NCBI GenBank assembly: GCA_030637505.1 | Contig: DAOWGJ010000037.1 | Location: 1 to 5,720, forward strand | Length of the DNA stretch: 5,720 bases | From: Holophagae bacterium | GTDB lineage: Bacteria > Acidobacteriota > Thermoanaerobaculia > Thermoanaerobaculales > Sulfomarinibacteraceae | Direction: 5' to 3' | In this document: one piece after another, positions 1-5,720 of the stretch | How the letters are laid out: every line of letters begins with the position of its first letter | How positions within the stretch are numbered: the stretch's first letter is position 1 | Notes under the pieces: model-generated | The model's input: the letters and a program-made list of their open reading frames with translations, nothing else | Told to the model about the DNA's origin: nothing | The model's database searches: none | Program-made: the position numbers and the translations under genes

Positions 1-251
1 ACCACATTGGCGCCGCGTTTCTCCAGCTCAAAGGCGAAGTAGCCATCGGAACAGCCTATGTCGAGTGCTCGCAAACCCCCAAGGTCTGGTGCCAGGCCCA
101 GTTCCTCCAGAATCGGCAATTTCGTGCGATTGGAGTCGTCACCGGGCGTGATAATCCCAGGTGCCAACTCGATCTCGTGCCACCACCGGTCGTACTGTGC
201 GACCAGTCGGCGAATCTCATCGGGGTCTGTGACTCGTGTCTTTCGGGACAT
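1..251 (-). CDS. SAM-dependent methyltransferase, CmoB/DUF1698-like, N-terminal part (cut by window edge)
   Basis: Only the first 83 codons are in the window; the reading frame is open to position 1 and the rest lies to the left. Residues 61-81 contain the class I methyltransferase motif I, ALDIGCSDGYFAFELEKRGA, the glycine-rich SAM-binding loop after beta strand 1. Residues 23-37 read WWHEIELAPGIITPG. This resembles the W-[YH]-H-x-I-x-L-x-x-G-x-x-T-P-G segment seen before the Rossmann fold in CmoB-like and related small-molecule or glycan methyltransferases. The ATG start at 251 is supported by a strong Shine-Dalgarno (AAAGGAGT, minus strand, 263-256) five bases upstream. No signal peptide or membrane segment is seen. 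The gene is divergent from the lyase gene. The substrate cannot be told: the acceptor-binding part is missing, and CmoB-like homologues include tRNA, sugar and lipid modifiers. The methyltransferase fold call is secure; the subfamily is tentative. Confidence 0.85.
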   Translation of the reverse strand, partial: MSRKTRVTDPDEIRRLVAQYDRWWHEIELAPGIITPGDDSNRTKLPILEELGLAPDLGGLRALDIGCSDGYFAFELEKRGANV

Positions 252-365
252 CCCGACTCCTTTGGCAAAATCCTCTAAACGGCATTCTACCCGGCACACC
301 AGCGGTAATTAGATTTCGGATGGTACCCACCGAACCATTTCAGGGTTTTGTAGAGGTTTGGACAC

Positions 366-389
366 GGGCACGGCACGCCGTGCCCCTAC
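366..389 (-). repeat. REP-like palindromic repeat, copy 1
   Basis: On the minus strand this reads GTAG followed by the palindrome GGGCACGGC-GT-GCCGTGCCC, with perfect 9-bp arms and a 2-nt centre. It is the exact reverse complement of copy 2 at 436-459 over all 24 bases. A GTAG (or GGAG) tetranucleotide at the 5' foot of a GC-rich hairpin is the known signature of REP sequences mobilised by RAYT (TnpA-REP, Y1-type) transposases. Assignment to that class is by structure only; no RAYT gene is in the window. Confidence 0.8.
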
Positions 390-435
390 CACCGGAACAA
401 TTGGTTCGTTTTCCGAAGGGCCAAAATGTGCGACT

Positions 436-459
436 GTAGGGGCACGGCGTGCCGTGCCC
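436..459 (+). repeat. REP-like palindromic repeat, copy 2
   Basis: Plus-strand GTAG (436-439) followed by a perfect 9-bp-arm palindrome (440-448 and 451-459, centre GT). It matches copy 1 in inverted orientation without a mismatch. The two GTAG feet face each other across a 46-bp spacer (390-435), giving a REP doublet (REPIN/BIME-like) that could extrude as one long cruciform or as two separate hairpins. The copy ends 25 bp before the -35 box of the lyase promoter. The similarity stops sharply at both ends of the 24-bp unit, apart from a possible shared TGTC outside the palindromes. Confidence 0.8.
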
Positions 460-484
460 ATTGTCAGCATTAATGATGGTTCCC

Positions 485-512
485 TTGACACCGGCCTCGG
501 GCCGGGAATAAT
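485..512 (+). promoter_or_regulatory. Predicted sigma70-type promoter of the lyase gene
   Basis: A perfect -35 box TTGACA (485-490) and a near-consensus -10 box AATAAT (507-512, five of six) are separated by 16 bp. Transcription would start at about 518-520, leaving a leader of roughly 17 nt, just enough for the Shine-Dalgarno. This is the best promoter match in the intergenic region and is correctly placed and oriented. It is inferred from consensus only and assumes a housekeeping sigma factor with standard preferences. Confidence 0.65.
491..505. promoter_or_regulatory. Palindrome filling the promoter spacer, possible operator
   Basis: CCGGCC-TCG-GGCCGG forms a perfect 6-bp-arm inverted repeat with a 3-bp centre. 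It occupies 15 of the 16 bases between the -35 and -10 boxes of the lyase promoter. A dyad at this place is where repressors, or MerR-type activators, bind. It may also be a chance GC-rich palindrome. No regulator gene is visible nearby to pair with it. Confidence 0.35.
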
Positions 513-522
513 CGCTTGCCTG

Positions 523-527
523 AGGAG
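523..527 (+). promoter_or_regulatory. Shine-Dalgarno of the lyase gene
   Basis: AGGAG at 523-527 lies 8 nt before the ATG at 536, which fixes that ATG as the start. No other in-frame start upstream has a comparable site. Confidence 0.85.
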
Positions 528-535
528 AAACGACC

Positions 536-2065
536 ATGACGATTATATTGACCGGAAACGACCTGAGAATCGAGGACATCGAGGCTGTTGCACGTCGAGG
601 CGAGAAGGTTGAACTGGACGCCGGCGCTTTGGAGCGCATCAAGGCGTGTCGTGCCTTCATCGAGGAGCGCATCGACGCCCACGAGATCATGTATGGGGTC
701 AACACCGGGATCGGTGAGTTTTCGGAGGTCGTGCTGGATGACGACCAGGTTCGGGATTTCCAGAAATACCTGATCTACAACCACGCGGCGGGCATCGGTG
801 AACCGGCGCCGGTGGAGCACATTCGGGCGGCAATGCTGCTCAGGGCCAATGTTCACGCTCACGGCAACTCCGCCTGTCGGCCTGAGATCACCGAAACCCT
901 GGTGGCGATGCTCAACCGTGGCGTCACGCCGGTGGTCTGCGAGAAGGGTTCGGTCGGCGCCTGTGGTGATTTGGCGCCGATGAGCCAGATCGCCCTGTTG
1001 ATGATGGGTGAGGGCGAGGCCTTCTATCAGGGCCAACGTCTGTCCGGGGCCAAGGCCCTGGAAATGGCCGGCATCCCGGTCCCGGGCCTGATGGCCCGTG
1101 ACGGATTGGCAACGATCAACGGGTCCAACGTCCTGACCGGGATCGGGGCCCTGGTGGTCTTTGACGCAGAAAGGTGGCTGAAGCAGGCGGAGATCGCGGC
1201 GGCAATGAGCCTCGAGGCCCTGAAAGCCAACATGAGGCCCTACGATCCAAGACTTCATGAAGCCAGAGGGTTTCAGGGCGCAATGACTTCGGCGGCCAAC
1301 ATCCGCAAGGTAGTTGACGGTTCGGATCTGATCACCGGCAAGGAGAAGGTCAAGGTCCAGGATGCCTACTCCATGCGCTCGACGCCCCAGGTTGTCGGCG
1401 CCGCCCGGGACCAGCTGCGCTGGACCCGGTCTCAGATCGAGGTCGAGGCCAACGGAATCGGCGACAACCCGATCTTCTTCGCGGAAGACAAGGTGGTCAT
1501 CTCCGGGGCCAACTTTCAGGGCACACCGGTCAGCTTACCCGTTGACACCCTGGGCGCGGCGATCACCATGGTCTGCGTCATGTCCGAGCGTCGTCTCAAT
1601 CGCCTGACCAACCCGGCGCTCAGCGTCGGTCTGCCGCCGTTTTTGACCAAGGGCGCCGGCATGTTCTCCGGTTTGATGTTGAGCCAGTACACCGCCGATA
1701 TGCAGATCGTCGAGCAGAAGATCTTGTCGGCGCCGGCCTTCATCCAGAGCATTCCGGCGGCGGCGGACCAGGAGGACTTCGTGTCGATGGGCATGAACTC
1801 CTCGCTCAAGACTCGTCAGATTCTCGACATTGCCTGCGGCGTCCTGGGCATCGAGTTGATGGCCGCCGCGCAGGGCCTGGACCTCCGTGAATACACATTC
1901 GGTCGTGGTACGCAGGTGGCCTATGCCGTCATTCGCAAACACGTGGATTTCCTGGAAATCGACAGGCCTCTCCACCGCGACCACAACGCGATGATGAAGC
2001 TCGTTGCGAGCCGGGAAATCCTGGACGCCGTGGAGGCCGAGGTTGGAGCATTGGGGACATATTAA
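536..2065 (+). CDS. hutH: HutH-family MIO aromatic amino acid ammonia-lyase with Ala-Cys-Gly triad
   Basis: Complete 509-residue protein of the histidine/phenylalanine/tyrosine ammonia-lyase family, which removes ammonia from an aromatic amino acid non-oxidatively (for HutH, L-histidine to trans-urocanate) using a self-made MIO group. The length is that of bacterial HAL. Family landmarks are all present: YGVNTGIG with Tyr53, NHAAG with His83, GSVGACGDLAPM (138-149), INGS with Asn195, QDAYSMRSTPQV (Tyr279, Arg281), SGANFQG (323-329), SERR (350-353) and DQEDFVSMG (Glu413). The MIO precursor triad at 142-144 is Ala-Cys-Gly, not Ala-Ser-Gly. Pocket differences from classical HAL include Asn82 (usually Ser before the His), Ser282-Thr283 (usually Cys-Gln) and Phe415 (usually His). 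Cytoplasmic; no signal peptide. It is monocistronic, with its own promoter, and no hutU, hutI or hutG is adjacent. The family is certain; histidine as substrate is not. Another lyase or aminomutase activity is possible, and the gene symbol is by family only. Confidence 0.9.
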   Translation: MTIILTGNDLRIEDIEAVARRGEKVELDAGALERIKACRAFIEERIDAHEIMYGVNTGIGEFSEVVLDDDQVRDFQKYLIYNHAAGIGEPAPVEHIRAAMLLRANVHAHGNSACRPEITETLVAMLNRGVTPVVCEKGSVGACGDLAPMSQIALLMMGEGEAFYQGQRLSGAKALEMAGIPVPGLMARDGLATINGSNVLTGIGALVVFDAERWLKQAEIAAAMSLEALKANMRPYDPRLHEARGFQGAMTSAANIRKVVDGSDLITGKEKVKVQDAYSMRSTPQVVGAARDQLRWTRSQIEVEANGIGDNPIFFAEDKVVISGANFQGTPVSLPVDTLGAAITMVCVMSERRLNRLTNPALSVGLPPFLTKGAGMFSGLMLSQYTADMQIVEQKILSAPAFIQSIPAAADQEDFVSMGMNSSLKTRQILDIACGVLGIELMAAAQGLDLREYTFGRGTQVAYAVIRKHVDFLEIDRPLHRDHNAMMKLVASREILDAVEAEVGALGTY

Positions 2066-2067
2066 GG

Positions 2068-2095
2068 AGCTATCAGCTATCAGCTCTCAGCGATC
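2068..2095. repeat. Tandem heptamer repeat (AGCTATC-type), four units
   Basis: Four consecutive 7-bp units: AGCTATC (2068-2074), AGCTATC (2075-2081), AGCTCTC (2082-2088) and AGCGATC (2089-2095), followed by a partial AGCT. It starts two bases after the lyase stop codon and runs across the nagZ stop codon (2087-2089). The units contain AGCT and GATC self-complementary cores, but I find no long hairpin and no T-tract, so it is not an obvious terminator for either gene. Seven-base repeats of this kind are a dispersed intergenic element in various bacterial genomes (from general knowledge). Confidence 0.85.
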
Positions 2096-3148
2096 AGCTT
2101 GGTCTCTTGCAGAACCCGGGAATGCTGCCTTCCGGGCCTTCTCCCACAACTGGGCGACAGTTGCGTCGTCGGGTGCGGGCACGGCGGCGGCCTGGCGGCA
2201 CAGATCCCGGGCCAGGGTGCCCAGGCGGGACCGGCCTTCGTCCAGAATGCCGGCGAAGGTAGTGTCTGCTTCGGCCTCGTGGCGGAGGTAGTCGGCAATT
2301 TCTTCCAAGCGATCAAATGCCTGACAGACCAGCACTCCGTGGTTCCGGGCGCGAAGAGCGGCCGAGACCAATTCGGGAAGGTCCCCGAATCCCTCGAGGG
2401 CGCCCATCTCAAGATCGTCCGAAAGCACGACGGGTCTTCCGGGAAGGTCAAGTGCCAACTGGACGACGTGCCGGGACAACGAGGCGGGCTTTTCGTTCTC
2501 GCCGAGTACCGGCGCCACCACGTGGCCGACCATGACGATGGGGATTTCTGAAGACAGGGCAGCGAAGACGCCGAGGTGTTCGTCCAAATCCTCGATGCGG
2601 TGGTCCAGGGTTGGCAGATCCTCGTGGGTGTCGATCTTGATTGCGCCCAGGCCGGGGAAATGCTTGATACAGCCGCTGACTGCCCAGGCGCCCATCTTTT
2701 CGGAGAACGCACGGGCCAACGTAGCCGAACGTTCCGCTGAGGTGCTCAGGCTTCGGCCCTGGCGTGCGATCAAGCCGTCCGGCCGTTCCAGATCGATTAC
2801 CGGCGCCAAGTCGAGGTGGATGCCCAACGCCCTGCAGGCCGCACCGGCGGCATCGCCAAGGGCCTGAACCCCCTTCATGCCGGAAAAAGCAGCTTCTGAT
2901 GGCGAGGGGAGGTCACCCCAAAGGGCGGTCAGTCGGTTAACCGCTCCCCCCTCGAGATCAACGCAGATGAAGGGGCGGGGATCCATATCCCGTACTGAGA
3001 GCACCAGCTCCCGGACCTGTTCGGGGCTCTCGACGTTGCGGGCGAAAAGGATGATGCCCGCCGGGCTGATCCGGTCCAGTGTCGTTCGCTCCGCTTCAGT
3101 GATCTCGAGGCCGGGAATGCCGACGACCAGGGGGAGGCTATTTAGCAC
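2087..3148 (-). CDS. nagZ: Glycoside hydrolase family 3 beta-N-acetylhexosaminidase (NagZ-like)
   Basis: Complete 353-residue protein, close to the usual NagZ length, with no signal peptide. NagZ removes GlcNAc from muropeptides in the cytoplasm during peptidoglycan recycling. Visible landmarks: GIILFARNV (31-39); VDLEGGAVNRL (63-73, for the family's DQEGGRVxRL); KHFPGLG (162-168); the acid/base dyad D-T-H (Asp173, His175) followed by EDLP; and the nucleophile loop VLSDDLEMGAL with Asp244 as predicted nucleophile. Departures from consensus are Leu65 for Gln, Ala69 for Arg, Leu167 for the His of PGHG, and GRSLST (131-136) where most NagZ have a D-R-[SA]-F-G type loop. The start is GTG at 3148 and overlaps the mutS end by 11 nt (3138-3148), indicating an operon and translational coupling. 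The last residues (Ala-Asp-Arg) and the TGA stop lie in the heptamer repeat. The family is secure; exact substrate preference is inferred. Confidence 0.9.
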   Translation of the reverse strand: MLNSLPLVVGIPGLEITEAERTTLDRISPAGIILFARNVESPEQVRELVLSVRDMDPRPFICVDLEGGAVNRLTALWGDLPSPSEAAFSGMKGVQALGDAAGAACRALGIHLDLAPVIDLERPDGLIARQGRSLSTSAERSATLARAFSEKMGAWAVSGCIKHFPGLGAIKIDTHEDLPTLDHRIEDLDEHLGVFAALSSEIPIVMVGHVVAPVLGENEKPASLSRHVVQLALDLPGRPVVLSDDLEMGALEGFGDLPELVSAALRARNHGVLVCQAFDRLEEIADYLRHEAEADTTFAGILDEGRSRLGTLARDLCRQAAAVPAPDDATVAQLWEKARKAAFPGSARDQADR

Positions 3149-5720
3149 CGGACACCCTGCTCTTCAGGTCATTGAGCCAATTGAGGGCTTCGAGCGGGGT
3201 CATTGTGTCCAACTCGAGGGTGCTGATCTCATCGAGGATCTCGTCCAGCGGTTGCCGGAAAAGGTCCATCTGAAGGATTCTGTCGCTCGCATCGGGGGCG
3301 GGACGCTGAGCTTTCGGGTCGGCCGGGGTGGCCCTGTGCGCCTCCAGGTCGACCAGGATCTCTTCGGCACGACGGCAAACCTCGTCGGGAACCCCGGCCA
3401 ACTCGGCGACGTGGATGCCGTAGCTGCGGTCGGACGGGCCGTCTCCAACCCTGTGGAGAAACAGGATCTTACCCTTCCACTCCTTGACCCCCATCGACTG
3501 GTTGATCAGCCGGGGCAACCGCCTGGCCAGATCGGTCAACTCGTGGTAGTGGGTGGCAAACAGGACCTTGGCAGCCCGGTCGTCGCGGTCGTGGAAATAC
3601 TCGACGATCGCCCACGCCAGGGACAGGCCGTCATAGGTCGCCGTTCCTCGACCGACCTCGTCCAGGATCACCAGGGACCTGGGGGTAGCGTGGTGGAGGA
3701 TGTTGGCCGTTTCCGTCATCTCGACCATGAAGGTGCTTTCACCCTTGGCCAAGAGATCGGAAGCTCCGACCCTGGTGAAAATACGATCGGTCAGACCGAT
3801 TTGGGCCGAAGCTGCCGGGACAAATGAACCGGCATGCGCCATCAGCGTGATCAGTGCAACCTGGCGGAGGTAGGTGGACTTTCCACCCATGTTGGGGCCG
3901 GTCAACAGGACGATCCGCCGGTCCTCGGCATTGAGTTCGGTGTCGTTGGGGATGAACGGCGGGTCGCGCTGCAGAACTTCGAGAACCGGATGGCGGCCGT
4001 CCCTGATCTCCAGACCCGAACCGTCGTCGATTATGGGCCGGCAGTAGTCATGCTTGCGGGCACGGTCGCCGAACGCGGCCAACACGTCCAGGGCGGCGAC
4101 CCGGGAGGCGGTATCGGCGATGCGCTGCGCATGATTGGTCATTTCGCCGAGAAGGTGGGCATAGAGTTCCTTTTCTCGGGAAATTGCCTTGTCCTCGGCG
4201 GAGAGGATGCGGCTTTCGAGATCCTTGAGCTCGGGGGTGATGTACCGTTCGGCGTTGGTCAAGGTCTGGCGCCGTTCGTAGTCGTCGGGAACGCGGTCCA
4301 TGTTTGCCTTGGACACCTCGATGTAATAGCCGAAGACCTTGTTGTACTTGACTCTCAAGGAGCCGATGCCGGTCCTCTCGCGTTCCCGCTTTTCGATCCC
4401 GGCCAGCAATTCCCGGCCTCCATGGGCCAGGGTCCGGTATTCGTCCAGGTCGGCGTCCCAGCCGGCTGCGATGGCGCCCTGTCCCACCACGTGTGTCGGG
4501 TCGGCGGCCAACTGTTTGTGGAGAAGGCCGGCGATGTCTGTGAGGGGATCGAGGGTGTCGGCAAGGTCCCGCAAGAGGGGGGCGGCGCCGTGGCGAACGG
4601 TCTCGAGGAGCATAGGCAGGAGGTCGGCGCCCGATCTGAGGGCGGCCAGTTCTCGGGGCAGGGCCTGTGCCAGTCCGACCCGTGCAGCCAAGCGCTCCAG
4701 ATCGGGGATTTGGGCAAGGCATTCGCGCAGTTCGTCCGTGGTTCGGGGATCCTCGACCAGTTCGGCGACGGCCCGATGACGCTCCGAGATCTCTTCGAGG
4801 TCGATGCTGGGCCGAACCAGATAGTCGCGCAACAACCGGGCGCCCATGCGAGTCATGGTCTGATCCAATGTAGCCAGCAGTGAACCCCGGCGGGTCCCAT
4901 CCGAAGCGTGCTCAACCTCGAGGTTTCGCAGGGAGGCCCGATCGATCACCAGTGATTCGTGGGGCTGCCTCCGGGCGAACGACCGGAGGTGATGGAGGGC
5001 TCCCCGATGGGTCGCCTCGACGTAGCCCAGCAGGGCGCCGGCCATCCCCACAAGGCGTTCTCCGGAACTCAGGCCGAATCCCCGAAGGGACGCGACGCCC
5101 AGAACCCGGCGGAGGCGCTGCTCTCCGGCCGCGGGCGAAAAGTCCTCCGGGGACAGCGGCGTGACGGTCGGAGGCGGAAGTTCGGAGGGCCAGGCCTCTC
5201 GCCAGGTGTCGTTGTCTTCCGAAACGAGAATCTCCCTGGGTCGGAGGCGGGCCAACTGCTCGGCCAGAGTGTGGCCGTCGCCGCAGTCCATCCCTTCGAA
5301 AAGCCCGGTGCTGACTTCGATCCAGGCCAGGGTCGAGTGAGGCCCCTCGCCACCGATGGCCGCCAGAAAACAGTGTTCATTGCCTTCAAGGAGTTTGGCG
5401 TCGGAGACCGTGCCCGGGGTATGGGTGCGTACGATTTCTCTCCGGACCAAACCCTTGGCCGTAGCGGGGTCCTCAACCTGTTCGGCGACCGCCACGCAGT
5501 AGCCGGCTGCCAGCAGTTTGCCCAGGTAGCCATCGAAGGCGTGATGGGGCACGCCGCACATCGGCGCCTCGACCTTGTCGTTGTGGCGGCGGCGGGTCAG
5601 GGTGATGCCCAGCAGTGGCGCTGCCGTCCGGGCGTCTTCGAAGAACAACTCATAGAAATCACCCATCCGGTAGAGCAGCAGGGCCTGGCCTGCCTGCTCC
5701 TTGAGTCCGAGGTACTGGCG
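3138..5720 (-). CDS. mutS: DNA mismatch repair ATPase MutS (start lies beyond the window)
   Basis: 860 codons plus a TAG stop are visible. The frame is open to the right edge, and the 18 codons before the first in-window Met (RQYLGLKEQAGQALLLYR) match the normal MutS N-terminus, so that Met (5666) is not the start. MutS recognises mismatches and recruits MutL. Numbering from the visible first codon: the mismatch-wedge Phe-x-Glu is Phe22 and Glu24 in MGDFYELF; connector, lever and clamp domains follow; Walker A GPNMGGKST is 608-616; the STFMVEMTETANILH segment lies between; Walker B is LVILDEVGRG with Asp687 and Glu688; then FATHYHEL. Near the C-terminus QMDLF (817-821) fits the beta-clamp-binding motif, and TPLEALNWLNDLK is the usual end segment. 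Only about ten N-terminal residues should be missing. Small departures are GRGTAT for GRGTST and SDLLA for SDDLA. It is intact and likely functional, and it is first of a coupled pair with nagZ. Confidence 0.97.
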   Translation of the reverse strand, partial: RQYLGLKEQAGQALLLYRMGDFYELFFEDARTAAPLLGITLTRRRHNDKVEAPMCGVPHHAFDGYLGKLLAAGYCVAVAEQVEDPATAKGLVRREIVRTHTPGTVSDAKLLEGNEHCFLAAIGGEGPHSTLAWIEVSTGLFEGMDCGDGHTLAEQLARLRPREILVSEDNDTWREAWPSELPPPTVTPLSPEDFSPAAGEQRLRRVLGVASLRGFGLSSGERLVGMAGALLGYVEATHRGALHHLRSFARRQPHESLVIDRASLRNLEVEHASDGTRRGSLLATLDQTMTRMGARLLRDYLVRPSIDLEEISERHRAVAELVEDPRTTDELRECLAQIPDLERLAARVGLAQALPRELAALRSGADLLPMLLETVRHGAAPLLRDLADTLDPLTDIAGLLHKQLAADPTHVVGQGAIAAGWDADLDEYRTLAHGGRELLAGIEKRERERTGIGSLRVKYNKVFGYYIEVSKANMDRVPDDYERRQTLTNAERYITPELKDLESRILSAEDKAISREKELYAHLLGEMTNHAQRIADTASRVAALDVLAAFGDRARKHDYCRPIIDDGSGLEIRDGRHPVLEVLQRDPPFIPNDTELNAEDRRIVLLTGPNMGGKSTYLRQVALITLMAHAGSFVPAASAQIGLTDRIFTRVGASDLLAKGESTFMVEMTETANILHHATPRSLVILDEVGRGTATYDGLSLAWAIVEYFHDRDDRAAKVLFATHYHELTDLARRLPRLINQSMGVKEWKGKILFLHRVGDGPSDRSYGIHVAELAGVPDEVCRRAEEILVDLEAHRATPADPKAQRPAPDASDRILQMDLFRQPLDEILDEISTLELDTMTPLEALNWLNDLKSRVSGAK

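Larger units (their letters stand above)
252..535. other. Divergent intergenic region between methyltransferase and lyase genes
   Basis: This 284-bp stretch separates two divergently read genes, so it must hold the start signals of both. It is visibly more AT-rich than the genes in its left part (about 261-360). It contains the methyltransferase Shine-Dalgarno (256-263), an inverted pair of REP-like palindromes (366-389 and 436-459), the lyase promoter (485-512) and the lyase Shine-Dalgarno (523-527). The short reading frames crossing it run through the palindromes in both directions and lack family resemblance, so I do not call a gene here. No convincing two-box promoter is seen for the methyltransferase. 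Confidence 0.8.

Noticed and set aside
284..289. TAGAAT on the minus strand as -10 box for the methyltransferase
   Set aside because: A good -10 match, but hexamers at 16-18 bp upstream match the -35 consensus poorly, so no promoter is called.
394..415. Small hairpin-like arms in the spacer of the REP pair (GAAC/GTTC, CGGAA/TTCCG)
   Set aside because: The arms are only 4-5 bp, overlap and compete with each other, and are within what chance would give.
358..612. Short plus-strand frame through the REP pair into the lyase start
   Set aside because: It is created by the repeats (the repeat gives GTARRAP-like residues), has no Shine-Dalgarno and overlaps the lyase out of frame.
470..1258. 262-codon minus-strand open frame opposite the lyase
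   Set aside because: It lies within the coding region and promoter of the lyase, has His/Arg/Gln-rich composition and no recognisable domain. It is explained by codon structure of the lyase.
2066..2100. Heptamer region as a bidirectional terminator
   Set aside because: No stable GC hairpin with a T-tract on either strand; the signal is tandem repetition, not dyad symmetry.
2877..4883. Two long plus-strand open frames (2877-3827 and 3834-4883) opposite nagZ and mutS
   Set aside because: They are antisense shadows of strongly conserved genes in high-GC DNA. Their translations show no family motifs and are rich in the Gly/Val/Gln/Asp runs typical of such shadows.
3138..5666. mutS starting at the Met codon at 5666
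   Set aside because: The 18 codons upstream stay open and match the conserved MutS N-terminus, and this Met begins the internal MGDFYELF motif, so the true start is outside the window.

Overview
This is a high-GC (about 60% by eye), gene-dense bacterial chromosome segment. It looks like a Gram-negative organism: it carries a cytoplasmic NagZ-type hexosaminidase without a signal peptide, as in peptidoglycan recycling, and a full-architecture MutS with a clamp-binding motif. I cannot assign a phylum from the sequence. No rRNA, tRNA, CRISPR array, transposase or phage gene is visible.

Layout, left to right. (1) Positions 1-251, minus strand: the N-terminal 83 residues of a class I SAM-dependent methyltransferase that runs off the left edge. 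(2) Positions 252-535: a 284-bp divergent intergenic region. It holds a perfect 24-bp inverted repeat pair of REP/REPIN type (GTAG next to a 9-bp-arm palindrome) and a strong sigma70-like promoter whose spacer is a 15-bp palindrome. (3) Positions 536-2065, plus strand: a complete 509-aa aromatic amino acid ammonia-lyase of the HutH family. Its MIO-forming triad reads Ala-Cys-Gly instead of Ala-Ser-Gly, and several substrate-pocket residues differ from classical histidine ammonia-lyase. (4) Positions 2068-2095: a tandem heptamer repeat wedged between two convergent stop codons and supplying the last codons and stop of the next gene. (5) Positions 2087-3148, minus strand: nagZ, with a GTG start overlapping the end of mutS by 11 nt. 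(6) Positions 3138-5720, minus strand: mutS, lacking only its first few codons beyond the right edge.

The mutS-nagZ pair is almost certainly co-transcribed and translationally coupled. The lyase gene stands alone on the opposite strand, has its own promoter, has no other histidine-utilisation gene beside it, and has a different repeat family on each side. The most interesting item is this lyase: a naturally Cys-containing MIO enzyme whose pocket suggests its substrate should not be assumed to be histidine. The REP doublet in a divergent promoter region is the second. I see no clear sign of a wholly new multi-gene system.
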